Positions 52,101-61,207 are shown, counted from the first letter of the stretch. The stretch: 64,000 nt of DNA from Flagellimonas spongiicola (GCF_023502425.1 NZ_JAMFMA010000001.1:1289347-1353346), one strand, 5' to 3'. Translations and numbers: made by a program. Notes: generated by a model from the sequence alone, not told the origin.

Positions 52101-53043
52101 ACCTTTACGAATAGTTTTTATGGGCACTCCGGATTTTGCGGTTGCAAGTCTAAAAGCGTTAATAGAGGCCAATTTAGAGGTAGTTGGGGTGATTACTGCT
52201 CCGGATAGACCGGCAGGTCGAGGCCGAAAACTCCAAGCATCGGCGGTCAAGGAATTTGCACTATCACAGCAATTAAAGGTTTTACAACCCACTAATTTAA
52301 AGGATGAGGGTTTTGTCAACGCGCTTCGTGAACTTAATGCCAATTTACAAGTTGTAGTAGCATTTCGTATGCTTCCAGAGGTAGTTTGGCGTATGCCTGA
52401 ATATGGCACGTTTAATTTACATGCCTCATTATTACCACAATATCGTGGAGCAGCGCCAATTAACTGGGCGATCATCAATGGTGAAACAGAGACTGGTGTG
52501 ACTACTTTTTTCATCGATGATAAAATAGATACTGGAGGTATCATCATGCAACGAACAGAACCCATTCACCCAGATGATAATGCAGGCACATTGCATGACC
52601 GTCTAATGTTGACCGGTGCCAAGCTAGTAGTGGAAACTTGTAAGCAAATTGAGGGCAGCAACGTAAAAAGTATAGCTCAAAAGGAAGTTCCGACATTGAA
52701 ACCTGCACATAAAATCCATAGAAACACCTGTCAGATAAATTGGAATGATGACTTGGTCAACATCCATAATCACATACGTGGATTAAGCCCCTACCCTGCT
52801 GCATGGTGTTACTTTATGAATGAAGGTAAAGAAGACACTATCAAAATTTTCAAAACTGAGAAGGAATTGGCAAATCACGCATTGGAAACTGGTCAGCTTT
52901 TGGTTGAAAACAATCGACTAAAAGTTGCAGTAACAGATGGTTATCTCCATTTGTTGGAAATACAATTACCCGGAAAGCGTAGAATGGAAGTTAAAGCATT
53001 GCTCAATGGATTAAATTTGGATAAAGATGCGCATCTTCGCTAA
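52084..53043 (+). CDS. fmt: Methionyl-tRNA formyltransferase Fmt
   Basis: A 319-residue enzyme that formylates initiator Met-tRNA with 10-formyl-tetrahydrofolate. The catalytic triad is N111, H113 (NLHASLLPQYRG) and D149 (DDKIDTGG), matching N106/H108/D144 of E. coli; MGTPDFAVASL is the N-terminal fold signature and ITAPDRPAGRGRKL the flexible loop. C-terminal tRNA-binding barrel from about 205. It overlaps recQ by 17 nt, so the NTPase-recQ-fmt genes form one operon. Confidence 0.96.
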   Translation: MKLTTRPLRIVFMGTPDFAVASLKALIEANLEVVGVITAPDRPAGRGRKLQASAVKEFALSQQLKVLQPTNLKDEGFVNALRELNANLQVVVAFRMLPEVVWRMPEYGTFNLHASLLPQYRGAAPINWAIINGETETGVTTFFIDDKIDTGGIIMQRTEPIHPDDNAGTLHDRLMLTGAKLVVETCKQIEGSNVKSIAQKEVPTLKPAHKIHRNTCQINWNDDLVNIHNHIRGLSPYPAAWCYFMNEGKEDTIKIFKTEKELANHALETGQLLVENNRLKVAVTDGYLHLLEIQLPGKRRMEVKALLNGLNLDKDAHLR

Positions 53044-53146
53044 ACCCTTATTATTACTAGGCTGACAAAATCTGCTCCTTTTCCATCCACTTTATCAACA
53101 AACATTTCAAGTTATCAACAAAAAGCTCACTTTCCCTAGGTTTTAC

Positions 53147-53176
53147 TTGCGTTTGAGGCAAATCCGTATAAATTTG
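53147..53176 (+). promoter_or_regulatory. Promoter of the HU gene
   Basis: TTG (53147-53149) and TAAATTTG (53169-53176) are separated by exactly 19 nt, a good Bacteroidetes promoter. It predicts a leader of about 38 nt before the HU start codon at 53221. Confidence 0.7.
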
Positions 53177-53220
53177 TTCAGCATTAAAATTATTTTAACA
53201 ACAATTAATTTAATTCCATT

Positions 53221-53493
53221 ATGAACAAAACAGAATTAATCGATGCTATGGCAGCCGATGCTGGCATCACTAAGGCAGCAGCCAAAAAAGCATTGGAATC
53301 TTTCTTGGGGAACGTAGAGGGATCACTTAAAAAAGGAAACAGAGTTTCTTTAGTAGGATTTGGATCTTGGTCAGTATCTAAGAGAAATGCAAGAGAAGGT
53401 AGAAATCCACAAACTGGACAAACTATCCAAATTGCGGCAAAGAACGTTGTGAAGTTCAAAGCTGGAGCTGAATTGAGCGGCTCTGTAAACTAA
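53221..53493 (+). CDS. HU family DNA-binding protein
   Basis: A 90-residue nucleoid protein: MNKTELIDAMAADAGITKAAAKKALESFLGNVEGSLKKGNRVSLVGFGSW followed by the DNA-binding arm RNAREGRNPQTGQTIQIAAKNVVKFKAGAEL with the intercalating Pro in NPQTG. HU dimers bend and compact DNA. Single-gene unit with its own promoter (53147-53176) and strong terminator (53518-53546). Confidence 0.96.
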   Translation: MNKTELIDAMAADAGITKAAAKKALESFLGNVEGSLKKGNRVSLVGFGSWSVSKRNAREGRNPQTGQTIQIAAKNVVKFKAGAELSGSVN

Positions 53494-53517
53494 TCAGATA
53501 GGTTATACAATATACAG

Positions 53518-53546
53518 AAGCACTTCCATTCGGAAGTGCTTTTTTA
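53518..53546 (+). terminator. Terminator of the HU gene
   Basis: AAGCACTTCC-ATTC-GGAAGTGCTT, a perfect 10-bp stem with a run of T. Confidence 0.93.
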
Positions 53547-53619
53547 GTTTAGGCCCTTCCTTAGGTTTTTTGTAGTTAACCAATATTATATTACATTTAA
53601 TTAACGAGTAGCTATTTAA

Positions 53620-54180
53620 ATGGTAAGCTTAAAACCCATAAAAGGAAGGTTGTTGGTCGCGGAACCGGCTCTTACGGGAGATGTTTCCTTTAACAGGTCC
53701 GTGGTCCTTTTGGCAGAACATAATCACGAAGGTTCTGTTGGGTTTATTCTAAACAAACCATTGGATTACAATATTTGTGATCTTATTTCTGAAATCACAA
53801 TTCCCTTCAAAGTCTTTAATGGGGGTCCTGTTGAGCAGGATAATCTGTATTTTATCCACAAAGTTCCTGAGTTAATTGATGACAGCATCGAAATTTCCGA
53901 CGGTATCTACTGGGGCGGGAATTTTGAAAAAACCGTTGAACTCATCAACAGTGGAACAATAACCGAACAGGACATCCGGTTTTTCTTGGGCTATTCAGGC
54001 TGGGGTACAGATCAATTGGACAATGAATTATCTTCTAAATCTTGGGTAGTGGTTCAAAATGAATACGAAAGTGGTATTCTGGAAAAAAGTTCCAATGCCT
54101 TTTGGAAAGAAAAAATGGTAGAACTGGGGGGTGATTATTTATTATGGTCCAATTCTCCTGAAAACCCCTCATTAAACTAA
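53620..54180 (+). CDS. YqgE/AlgH family protein
   Basis: A 186-residue cytoplasmic protein of the DUF179 family: KGRLLVAEPALTGDVSFNRSVVLLAEHNHEGSVGFILNKPLDYNI and the central block FNGGPVEQDNLYFIHKVPEL, then FFLGYSGWGTDQLDNELSSKSW. AlgH was linked to alginate control in Pseudomonas, but the general function is unknown. It is convergent with the PabC-like gene; their stop codons overlap by 3 nt. Confidence 0.92.
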   Translation: MVSLKPIKGRLLVAEPALTGDVSFNRSVVLLAEHNHEGSVGFILNKPLDYNICDLISEITIPFKVFNGGPVEQDNLYFIHKVPELIDDSIEISDGIYWGGNFEKTVELINSGTITEQDIRFFLGYSGWGTDQLDNELSSKSWVVVQNEYESGILEKSSNAFWKEKMVELGGDYLLWSNSPENPSLN

Positions 54181-55025
54181 GATTCCAATCGGGCCTTGGC
54201 ATTGAGTTTACCGAGTAAAGATTTGGCCATTGAATTCCCATATTCTTTTTTACGATATTTTGAGATGGTAACTATTCCTTGGATACTATTGGTAAGGAAC
54301 ATTTCATCCGCTTTTTGAAGTTCAAACGGAGAAATTGATGATTCCGCTAATTCCAATTCTTCACTGGCCTCAATAACGTCCATGACTTTTTTTCTAGCAA
54401 TCCCATTTAAACAGCCGTCTTGTAAAGGAGGCGTTTTGATGGTTTTCCCATTAACAATAAACAAATTCCCATTGATGCCTTCCACAACTTGTTTGTCGTT
54501 GTTGATGAGCAAACAATTATTGTAACCATTTTCTTTGGCAAAAACACTACCCACAACATTCAAAATCTTGTTCGTGGTCTTTAAATTGGACAACATATCC
54601 TTGTTCACATAATAATCCTTGAACAGTTCAACTTCGTAAGGGCCATCGTTCAAAAGATAAAATGAAGCATCCATTGAAACGGCTTCAATAAGATAAGAAA
54701 CGTTGTTGCTCAATGGATTGTATAGTCCACCATCATTTCGGAAAACGGTTATGCGTACTCGCACAGGACCATCCTCCAATCCATTCTTTTGTACTGTTCT
54801 TTTAATTTCTGATTCCAAGAACTCCAAGGTGAATTCCATAGGGATTTCCATACGGAGAATCCGCATTGAAGCCATTAACCTAAAGTAATGGTCTTCCCAA
54901 AAAAAAATGGTCCCTGCTACAAAGCGAACCGATTCAAATAGCGCATCGCCATACTTAAAGCCTCTATTTTCAGCGCTTAAGATGTCTTCCTGTTTGGCAA
55001 CGAGTTTGCCATTAAAATTCACCAT
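54177..55025 (-). CDS. Class IV aminotransferase, PabC/IlvE-like
   Basis: A 282-residue fold-type IV PLP enzyme. RGFKYGDALFESVRFVAG is the N-terminal block, LKTTNKILN contains the PLP lysine, VVEGINGNLFIV the Glu-rich loop contacting PLP nitrogen, and ISKY/LTNSIQGIVTI the phosphate loop. Such enzymes are 4-amino-4-deoxychorismate lyase (folate), branched-chain or D-amino acid aminotransferases; length and motifs slightly favour the lyase. Its ATG directly follows the T-tract of the terminator at 55028-55051. Confidence 0.85.
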   Translation of the reverse strand: MVNFNGKLVAKQEDILSAENRGFKYGDALFESVRFVAGTIFFWEDHYFRLMASMRILRMEIPMEFTLEFLESEIKRTVQKNGLEDGPVRVRITVFRNDGGLYNPLSNNVSYLIEAVSMDASFYLLNDGPYEVELFKDYYVNKDMLSNLKTTNKILNVVGSVFAKENGYNNCLLINNDKQVVEGINGNLFIVNGKTIKTPPLQDGCLNGIARKKVMDVIEASEELELAESSISPFELQKADEMFLTNSIQGIVTISKYRKKEYGNSMAKSLLGKLNAKARLES

Positions 55026-55027
55026 AA

Positions 55028-55051
55028 AAAAAGTCCCGATTAAATCGGGAC
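55028..55051 (-). terminator. Terminator of the START-like gene
   Basis: GTCCCGA-TTTAA-TCGGGAC in the minus-strand RNA, followed by seven T that lead straight into the ATG of the class IV aminotransferase gene at 55025, so read-through would be needed for any message that includes both genes. Confidence 0.85.
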
Positions 55052-55077
55052 CAAAGATACGTTATACTTCAGAATCC

Positions 55078-55461
55078 CTATTTGGAACCTAGCACTTGTT
55101 TTAAATCCGATACTTGATTTTCCCAAAGCATTTTTGCCTCATCCACTTCATCTTCCTCTGCAAAATCGGTAATAAACAAGCTAACATCTTTGGTTATCTC
55201 ATCCACGATGATGCGCATTTCAAAAAAACTATCGTCTTCATTGTCTTCCCATGCAAACTTTACAAATTCATCACTTTTGCGCTTCAACATTTTAGCGTCT
55301 TCCTCTGCTCCATCCCAAATAAAGGTGAATTTTTCGCTACGCGAATTCACATTGTCCGCATACCATTCGGACAATCCAGAGGGAGTGGATATATATTGGT
55401 AAAGCAACTGGGGGGACGCTTGAATTACAAACTCTATTTCAAATTTAACCTTATCGCTCAT
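55078..55461 (-). CDS. START-like domain protein
   Basis: A 127-residue SRPBCC/START-like cytoplasmic protein common in Bacteroidetes (KFEIEFVIQASPQLLYQYISTPSGLSEWYADNVNSRSEKFTFIWDGAEEDAKMLKRKSDEFVKFAW, then an acidic C-terminal helix DFAEEDEVDEAKMLWENQVSDLKQVLGSK). Ligand and role unknown. Strong terminator downstream; it diverges from tRNA-Met. Confidence 0.88.
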   Translation of the reverse strand: MSDKVKFEIEFVIQASPQLLYQYISTPSGLSEWYADNVNSRSEKFTFIWDGAEEDAKMLKRKSDEFVKFAWEDNEDDSFFEMRIIVDEITKDVSLFITDFAEEDEVDEAKMLWENQVSDLKQVLGSK

Positions 55462-55547
55462 TTAGTGTTCTATTTTTCCTTTTCAAAAATCATTCTATGG
55501 TTTGGGAAGATATAAAAATAAATATCAAATAATAAATTAAAATGAAT

Positions 55548-55579
55548 TTTGATTCAGCAAAAATTAAACTTTATATTTG
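55548..55579 (+). promoter_or_regulatory. Promoter of tRNA-Met
   Basis: TTTG (55548-55551), 20-nt spacer and TATATTTG (55572-55579), the full vegetative consensus, about 20 nt before the tRNA. Confidence 0.8.
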
Positions 55580-55599
55580 CACCCGCAAAACCGCATTTT

Positions 55600-55673
55600 G
55601 GCGAGGTAGCTCAGGTGGTTAGAGCGCAGGATTCATAACCCTGAGGTCGGGAGTTCAAGTCTCCCTCTCGCTA
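55600..55673 (+). tRNA. tRNA-Met (anticodon CAT)
   Basis: Complete cloverleaf: acceptor GGCGAGG/TCTCGCT (G-U at both ends), D-arm GCTC/GAGC, anticodon stem CAGGA/CCCTG with loop TTCATAA, T-arm GGGAG/CTCCC with loop TTCAAGT, discriminator A. The 1-72 position is a G-U pair and not the mismatch of an initiator, so it is an elongator tRNA; a tRNA-Ile with lysidine at C34 is the less likely alternative. CCA is not encoded. Confidence 0.93.
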
Positions 55674-56141
55674 CTACAAAACCCTATTTTTTACGAAATA
55701 GGGTTTTTTTGTGTCTTGACTTTCAGTGATTTGGAATCGCTGTAAATGGGTATAGGAAAAATTCAAGGATATCTGATGCTTGTTTTTGGGGCCGCCGTTT
55801 TCGAAATCAAAAAACAATCTATCGCTTTCTATCTCAATATGTCCGCTATGTAAAGGACTAGGGATTTGCTCCATAATCCCGCGATAAAATGGCAATGGTC
55901 CAGGTACTTTAAACGAAAAACAAAACCCAAAAACGGTCTCATCTGTTATTTCTAACTGCAAATTTGGACTTTCTGGAATCTTGTGAACAAACAAAATGGA
56001 ATTGTATTTGAGCGTTCGCTTAAAAAATTCACCTCGATTGTAGAGGCGTATCTCAAGATTGGCAAATAACAGTTCTAGGGAATTTTGGTTGGTATCCTCA
56101 GCATAGCATCTGATGCTATCCAAGACATCGGAATTCAACAT
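55674..56141 (-). CDS. Hypothetical protein whose 3' end runs into the tRNA-Met terminator
   Basis: A 155-residue protein without signal peptide or recognised family, rich in beta structure (LELLFANLEIRLYNRGEFFKRTLKYNSILFVHKIPESPNLQLEITDETVFGFCFSFKVPGPLPFYRG). The stop codon is directly adjacent to the last base of tRNA-Met on the other strand, and the last ten codons (TKKPYFVKNRVL) cover the terminator hairpin. It may be a genuine lineage-specific gene; codon use and length support coding, but no function is proposed. Confidence 0.65.
   Translation of the reverse strand: MLNSDVLDSIRCYAEDTNQNSLELLFANLEIRLYNRGEFFKRTLKYNSILFVHKIPESPNLQLEITDETVFGFCFSFKVPGPLPFYRGIMEQIPSPLHSGHIEIESDRLFFDFENGGPKNKHQISLNFSYTHLQRFQITESQDTKKPYFVKNRVL
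55678..55710. terminator. Terminator after tRNA-Met
   Basis: AAAACCCTATTT-TTTACG-AAATAGGGTTTT plus T-tract, a perfect 12-bp stem five nucleotides after the tRNA. The A-tract on the other side makes it usable for the opposite gene as well, although it lies inside that gene. Confidence 0.9.
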
Positions 56142-56204
56142 AACCTATTCTAATTTTAGTTAGGGGTTATGCTGAAATGGGGGTTGCAATTTAGTGAATT
56201 CGAT

Positions 56205-58646
56205 TTAATGCTCTTGTAATTCGTTTGCTCCAATAATGCTCAAATAAGTTCCCGGTTGTCCATTATCACTTAAAGCTTCAATATTTATCTGAAGGTTTTT
56301 TGCGATATCTGAATTGAAGAATCTTATAGTGGCTTTACCGTGTTCATCCGTTCGCAGCATAGGATTCCAATACAAGGTTGCCCGATAATCGGTAACATCT
56401 TTCAAACCACGCTCCGTATCATATCTGGGGTTATAAAACTCTTTCCCTGCTGAATGCAACATCATATCTGTTGCTGTGGATAACGGTCTTCGGTTGGGAT
56501 TCGGTCCTATTTTGGTATAAATTAAAAAAACACCATTTGAACCATTAAGTCCATAAATACCTGTTGAATTTCTTCTCCGGTCTAAAAATTCCACCCGTTC
56601 CACTGATTGTACAGCTATATGGGCAATCGCCCTTGGCACTCCACCAATAACTTCTGGAATGTTTGAGCCTATTATTGAATCCCTTGACCCTATCCTAGGC
56701 ATTGGCTGACCATCTACAACCCAAAGTGGACCATTGCGTGGACTGGTTATATTATAAATATTTACCCCTGGAATATTGTTTATCAAATCTGTAAGCGTTA
56801 CAGAATTTGGAAAATCCTTTGCATATACCACCCGATCTGGTTCTATGCCGTAATTTGATGGACGGGTCCATTCTTTTTTTGTAACCCTATCGGCAGAAAC
56901 ACTGACTTCATCCAAGTTTATTATACCCTCCAACGAGGTAATTGAATTTGCTCTGCTCCGAAGGTTCGCCATATCCAAATAATTCAATTCCCGCTTTTCA
57001 CGTTCAGAGGGAATGAAATCAAATACAGGCGATGGTAACTCTTTAGGGTTTTCATTGAGTTTAATCCTTGAAAACTGGAGTTTTCCCCTTTCATTATAAG
57101 CATTAAACACAAATTGCGCCTTTCCGGACACATTTATACCATCAAACGTGAAGCGTCCAAAATTATCCGTTGTGAACGCATATTCCGCAAGATTGGTTTG
57201 AGATTGCGCAATTACATTAAATTCAGTATTCCGGAGTAATTGTTTACTATTCCCATATGCTGTTCCGGAAATTGACTCACCTGCAACGAATGTGTATGCC
57301 GGTTCTTCTGAAAACCCAGCTTTCATTTTATCCCAATTGTAATTGCGCCAACCATGGGTAAGCATGACCAAATCCAGCTCATATTGGGTGGTCCTCGTTC
57401 TGTCTTTGAATAATTTGGCTGGTTGATATATGTGACCTTTCAAATCGGATTGAAGCAATAGATGTGTCAAAATATTGGCTGAACTTTCTTCCTTGGAAAC
57501 TTGGTTTACATCTGAAACTGCGATTGAAAAATCCGTTTCCACTGGAGTTCCTTGCACATTTTTAATAACCACATCCAATACAATCTCTTCCCTTTCCGAA
57601 AAACTCGAGTTATTGGTATAGGAGGAAATTTGAAGCCCTTCATGGTTGTTCACAAAAGTAATCCGCTCACACTGGGGAGTCCACTCATCATCTAACAACG
57701 TTAAAGTAAACACACCACTGGGAAGTTGCTCGGTAGGAATTTCCAAGGTGTATTGATTTTCCATTTCAAAGTTAAAAGTACCTTCAAAGTACCGTTTCCC
57801 TCTAGATGTTCCTATTAAATGAAATGATTTGTGCAACAACAGGGATGTTGCCTGCACTTGTACCACAATTTTGTCCAAACCTCTTTTGACTACCGCCAGA
57901 GTATACCCAGCATTGGAAATTTGTGGAAAATCAAAAACTGCTCCATTGGCCAAAACAGCGCGGTAATTTGTATTGCCATCGGGTTCCAAATAAAAAATTC
58001 CTGCTCCTCTGGAAACCGTTGCAAGATTCGCAACAATGGTACCATTTGAATCTTCGAGAACGCCATCAATAATTGCATCATAGCCTTTACTACCTATAGC
58101 TTTAAAGGCGACTTTGGATCGTAGGCCATTTATCAGTCTACCGCCTTCAGGAAAAAACTGAAGGTCAACTTTGTGCACTTCCGAACTTACTGCATTGGAA
58201 TCTTTTCCTCCCAAAACGTAAATGTTCTTTTTAAAAAAGAACTCTTGCGGAGCATTTCGCATCCAATTGGAATAGGAGCGAATTTGATAGGTCCCTGGAG
58301 GTAGTTTATGAGAAATATTCAAGGACCCTTGCCCCCTACCATTCATCAACTGTATGGTCTGGGATTTTAATAGTTCATCCTTATCATCAATAAGGTCTAT
58401 ATGGAGTACTGCACTTTTTTGCGAATGGAAATGATTTGATCCCAGCACAGTATAGGCACTAAACCAGATATCTTCCCCCGGTGCCACAATTTCCTTATCC
58501 AACTGCAAATACACTTTTTCAATAGGATTATTTTGAAAATAGGTATCAACAGCTTTAATAAAAGAGGATGTTTTGGAATCTTGGGCACTACCGCTCCAAG
58601 TGAAACAAATAAGTAGACAAATTGCAAGTGCAGGAAGTAATCGCAT
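56205..58646 (-). CDS. Secreted MG2-domain protein with TonB-plug domain, no barrel
   Basis: An 813-residue exported protein. After the signal peptide (LPALAICLLICFTWSGSAQ) come macroglobulin-like MG2 beta domains (NPIEKVYLQLDKEIVAPGEDIWFSAYTVLG, LLKSQTIQLMNGRGQGSLNISHKLPPGTYQIRSYSNWMRN), more Ig-like repeats, a carboxypeptidase-regulatory-like segment near 500, and at about 600-715 a TonB-dependent receptor plug (VTLTDLINNIPGVNIYNI, PLWVVDGQPMP, RVEFLDRRRNSTGIYGLNGSNGVFLIYTK). A transmembrane barrel does not follow; instead a final MG-type domain (YWNPMLRTDEHGKATIRFFNSDIAKNLQINIEA). Known in Bacteroidetes but of unknown role; perhaps a partner of a TonB transporter. Confidence 0.87.
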   Translation of the reverse strand: MRLLPALAICLLICFTWSGSAQDSKTSSFIKAVDTYFQNNPIEKVYLQLDKEIVAPGEDIWFSAYTVLGSNHFHSQKSAVLHIDLIDDKDELLKSQTIQLMNGRGQGSLNISHKLPPGTYQIRSYSNWMRNAPQEFFFKKNIYVLGGKDSNAVSSEVHKVDLQFFPEGGRLINGLRSKVAFKAIGSKGYDAIIDGVLEDSNGTIVANLATVSRGAGIFYLEPDGNTNYRAVLANGAVFDFPQISNAGYTLAVVKRGLDKIVVQVQATSLLLHKSFHLIGTSRGKRYFEGTFNFEMENQYTLEIPTEQLPSGVFTLTLLDDEWTPQCERITFVNNHEGLQISSYTNNSSFSEREEIVLDVVIKNVQGTPVETDFSIAVSDVNQVSKEESSANILTHLLLQSDLKGHIYQPAKLFKDRTRTTQYELDLVMLTHGWRNYNWDKMKAGFSEEPAYTFVAGESISGTAYGNSKQLLRNTEFNVIAQSQTNLAEYAFTTDNFGRFTFDGINVSGKAQFVFNAYNERGKLQFSRIKLNENPKELPSPVFDFIPSEREKRELNYLDMANLRSRANSITSLEGIINLDEVSVSADRVTKKEWTRPSNYGIEPDRVVYAKDFPNSVTLTDLINNIPGVNIYNITSPRNGPLWVVDGQPMPRIGSRDSIIGSNIPEVIGGVPRAIAHIAVQSVERVEFLDRRRNSTGIYGLNGSNGVFLIYTKIGPNPNRRPLSTATDMMLHSAGKEFYNPRYDTERGLKDVTDYRATLYWNPMLRTDEHGKATIRFFNSDIAKNLQINIEALSDNGQPGTYLSIIGANELQEH

Positions 58647-58696
58647 ATCAACTTAATTTAAAAGTTGATTACGTGGCTTACCAATTGAAAATCAAC

Positions 58697-59086
58697 TTAT
58701 TTCGTAATTAAAGTTAAGATATTTCTGACTTGATTCCAATACAGTTTCAATAGTATTATGCAGCAGACAAACACAACAACGGCTAAATAAAATAGCAATC
58801 CTCCATCTCCTTGGACTTCTATACCCAAGCTGGTCAAATGAAAGAAGATTGCGCCGGAAATGACACCAACGCCCATTAATGCCCCGAGTCCTACGGTTCT
58901 TGGCAACAAAAGCAAAATGCTGGCAATCAATTCTGCCACACCACTGCCAAACCGACCCCATGGTTCCATTCCTACTTGCTCAAAAATGTAGATACTTTCA
59001 GGTGCCCCTGTGAATTTAAAAAACAAGGTTTGAAGTAAAATTAAGGCTGCTGCAAGTCGCAGAATCCAGGATATAATGTTTTTCAT
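58697..59086 (-). CDS. DoxX-family membrane protein
   Basis: A 129-residue inner-membrane protein with four hydrophobic helices; RLAAALILLQTLFFKFTGAPESIYIFEQVGMEPWGRFGSGVAELIASILLLLP is the DoxX/DoxD pattern. The family includes quinol oxidase subunits and redox-stress proteins; the specific role is not clear. It follows acs by 50 nt on the same strand. Confidence 0.88.
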   Translation of the reverse strand: MKNIISWILRLAAALILLQTLFFKFTGAPESIYIFEQVGMEPWGRFGSGVAELIASILLLLPRTVGLGALMGVGVISGAIFFHLTSLGIEVQGDGGLLFYLAVVVFVCCIILLKLYWNQVRNILTLITK

Positions 59087-59136
59087 GATGTAATGGTTTG
59101 TTGCTATTGGTCAGCAAAAACCCATCATTCCTTACA

Positions 59137-61044
59137 TCACAGGCTTTCTTTCATAATCAAATCAACCACTTCCGGATTCAGTAAAGTGGATATATCCCCT
59201 AGATTTCCAGTATCCTTGGATGCAATTTTTCTTAAAATCCGACGCATTATTTTTCCGCTTCGCGTCTTAGGTAATCCAGGCACAAACTGGATTTTGTCCA
59301 ATTTGGCAATTGGTCCAATATGCTCCGTAATCATCTGATTGACCTCTTTTTTAAGGTTATCACGGTCTCTGGATTCACCCGTTTCCTTCAATATGATGTA
59401 GCCATACAACGCATTTCCCTTTATATCGTGAGGAAAGCCCACAATAGCGGATTCAGCAACCGCAGGATGCTCATTGATGGCATCTTCTATAGGCGCAGTA
59501 CCCAAATTATGTCCAGATACAATAATAACATCATCTACTCTACCAGTTATTCGGTAATAGCCAACTTCATCTCTAAGGGCCCCATCTCCAGTAAAATATT
59601 TGCCTTCAAATGCCGAGAAATAGGTGTCTTTATAGCGCTGATGATCACCCCAAATTGTTCTTGCGATAGACGGCCAAGGGAATTTTATACATAATCTTCC
59701 ATCTACTTGATTGCCTTTGATTTCTTTCCCATTTTCGTCCATTAGTGCAGGCTGCACGCCAGGCATGGGTAAAGTCGCATAGGTGGGTTTTGTTGGTGTG
59801 GAGAAGGGAATTGGTGAGACTAAAACTCCGCCAGTTTCCGTTTGCCACCAGGTATCAACAATTGGGCATTTTTTCTCACCTACGTGATCGTTGTACCAAT
59901 GCCATGCTTCTTCGTTTATGGGTTCGCCAACAGTTCCGAGTACTTTCAAACTTGACAAATCATACTTGGTGACAAAATCAAGATTTTCCTTTGCCAATGC
60001 GCGAATGGCAGTTGGTGCTGTATAAAACTGAGTCACCTTATGTTTCTGAACTACTTCCCAAAACCGACCAAAATCGGGATAGGAAGGAACACCTTCGAAC
60101 ATAACAGTAGTAGCACCATTTGCCAATGGACCATAGACGATATAGGAATGCCCCGTAATCCATCCAATATCAGCTGTACACCAATAAATATCATTCTCTC
60201 GATATTGGAAAACGTTTTTAAAGGTAAAGGCCGTGTAGACCATATAGCCTGCAGTGGTATGCATCATTCCTTTTGGCCTTCCAGTGGATCCCGATGTATA
60301 TAAAATGAACAACGGGTCCTCAGCTTCCATGATTTCCGCAGGAAAGTCTGAATATGCTTTTTCCAAAAGAGGTTCCAACCAATGGTCCCTGCCCTCTTCC
60401 ATATGAATTGTTGCACCCGTCCTCTTAGCAACTAAAACTGTTTCCACTCCAGGGCATTGTGTCAAAGCTTCGTCAACTATCCCTTTTAAATCGATGGTTT
60501 TGGCACCACGATAAGATCCGTCTGAAGCTATAACCATTTTGGCCTCGCAGTCATTTATCCTTGTGGCCAATGCCGTACTGGAAAAGCCGGCAAAAACAAC
60601 GGAATGTACTGCACCTATTCTAGCACATGCTAAAACAGAAATAGCCAATTCTGGAATCATGGGGAGGTAAATAACCACTCGATCTCCCTTTTTTATGCCA
60701 TTATCTTTTAAAACGTTGGCAAATTTGCACACACGCTCATGTAATTGTCTATATGTAATATGTTCTGCCGCTTCATTTGGGTCATTGGGTTCAAATAAAA
60801 TAGCGGTTTTGTTTCCTCGAATGTGTAGATGCCTATCAATACAATTTTCGGTAATATTCAATTGTGCACCATCAAACCATTTGATCTCCGGTTTTGAAAA
60901 ATCCCAATCCAATACAGAGTCCCATTTTTTTCTCCACACAAAATGTTCTTCTGCTACTTCTTCCCAAAATTCTTCTGGATTTCTAACTGATTTTCTGTAA
61001 ACCTGAAAGTACTCTTCCAAGTTTTTGATATGGTAATTGCTCAT
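59137..61044 (-). CDS. acs: Acetyl-CoA synthetase Acs
   Basis: A 635-residue AMP-forming acyl-CoA synthetase that activates acetate. ILYTSGSTGRPKGMMHTTAGY is the P-loop/AMP motif, WWQTETGG the adenine/acetate pocket with the tryptophan that limits chain length, YRITGRVDDVIIVSGHNLGT the hinge region, and K598 in KTRSGKIMRRILRK is the conserved lysine that is typically regulated by acetylation. It is 163 nt downstream of an acetate-type symporter pair, forming an acetate uptake and activation unit. Confidence 0.96.
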   Translation of the reverse strand: MSNYHIKNLEEYFQVYRKSVRNPEEFWEEVAEEHFVWRKKWDSVLDWDFSKPEIKWFDGAQLNITENCIDRHLHIRGNKTAILFEPNDPNEAAEHITYRQLHERVCKFANVLKDNGIKKGDRVVIYLPMIPELAISVLACARIGAVHSVVFAGFSSTALATRINDCEAKMVIASDGSYRGAKTIDLKGIVDEALTQCPGVETVLVAKRTGATIHMEEGRDHWLEPLLEKAYSDFPAEIMEAEDPLFILYTSGSTGRPKGMMHTTAGYMVYTAFTFKNVFQYRENDIYWCTADIGWITGHSYIVYGPLANGATTVMFEGVPSYPDFGRFWEVVQKHKVTQFYTAPTAIRALAKENLDFVTKYDLSSLKVLGTVGEPINEEAWHWYNDHVGEKKCPIVDTWWQTETGGVLVSPIPFSTPTKPTYATLPMPGVQPALMDENGKEIKGNQVDGRLCIKFPWPSIARTIWGDHQRYKDTYFSAFEGKYFTGDGALRDEVGYYRITGRVDDVIIVSGHNLGTAPIEDAINEHPAVAESAIVGFPHDIKGNALYGYIILKETGESRDRDNLKKEVNQMITEHIGPIAKLDKIQFVPGLPKTRSGKIMRRILRKIASKDTGNLGDISTLLNPEVVDLIMKESL

Positions 61045-61207
61045 GAGGGTGGTTTAGTTAATTCCGAACTTTAAAAATAGCAAAAAAGATGGCGATTGCT
61101 TCGTGTACAAGAATTTATCGACCTAGGTGATATGTACAACTTTGAGCTACCAATCAGCGTCGACGAATGACTCAGCTGTTTTTAAGAAAGTTCCTCGAAC
61201 AAACCCT

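Noticed and set aside
52032..52565. A 177-codon minus-strand frame opposite fmt
   Set aside because: Antisense shadow of a well supported gene, with Ser/Pro-rich sequence typical of a reversed frame.
55114..55515. A 133-codon plus-strand frame opposite the START-like gene
   Set aside because: Phe/Ile-rich shadow without a promoter or recognisable domain.
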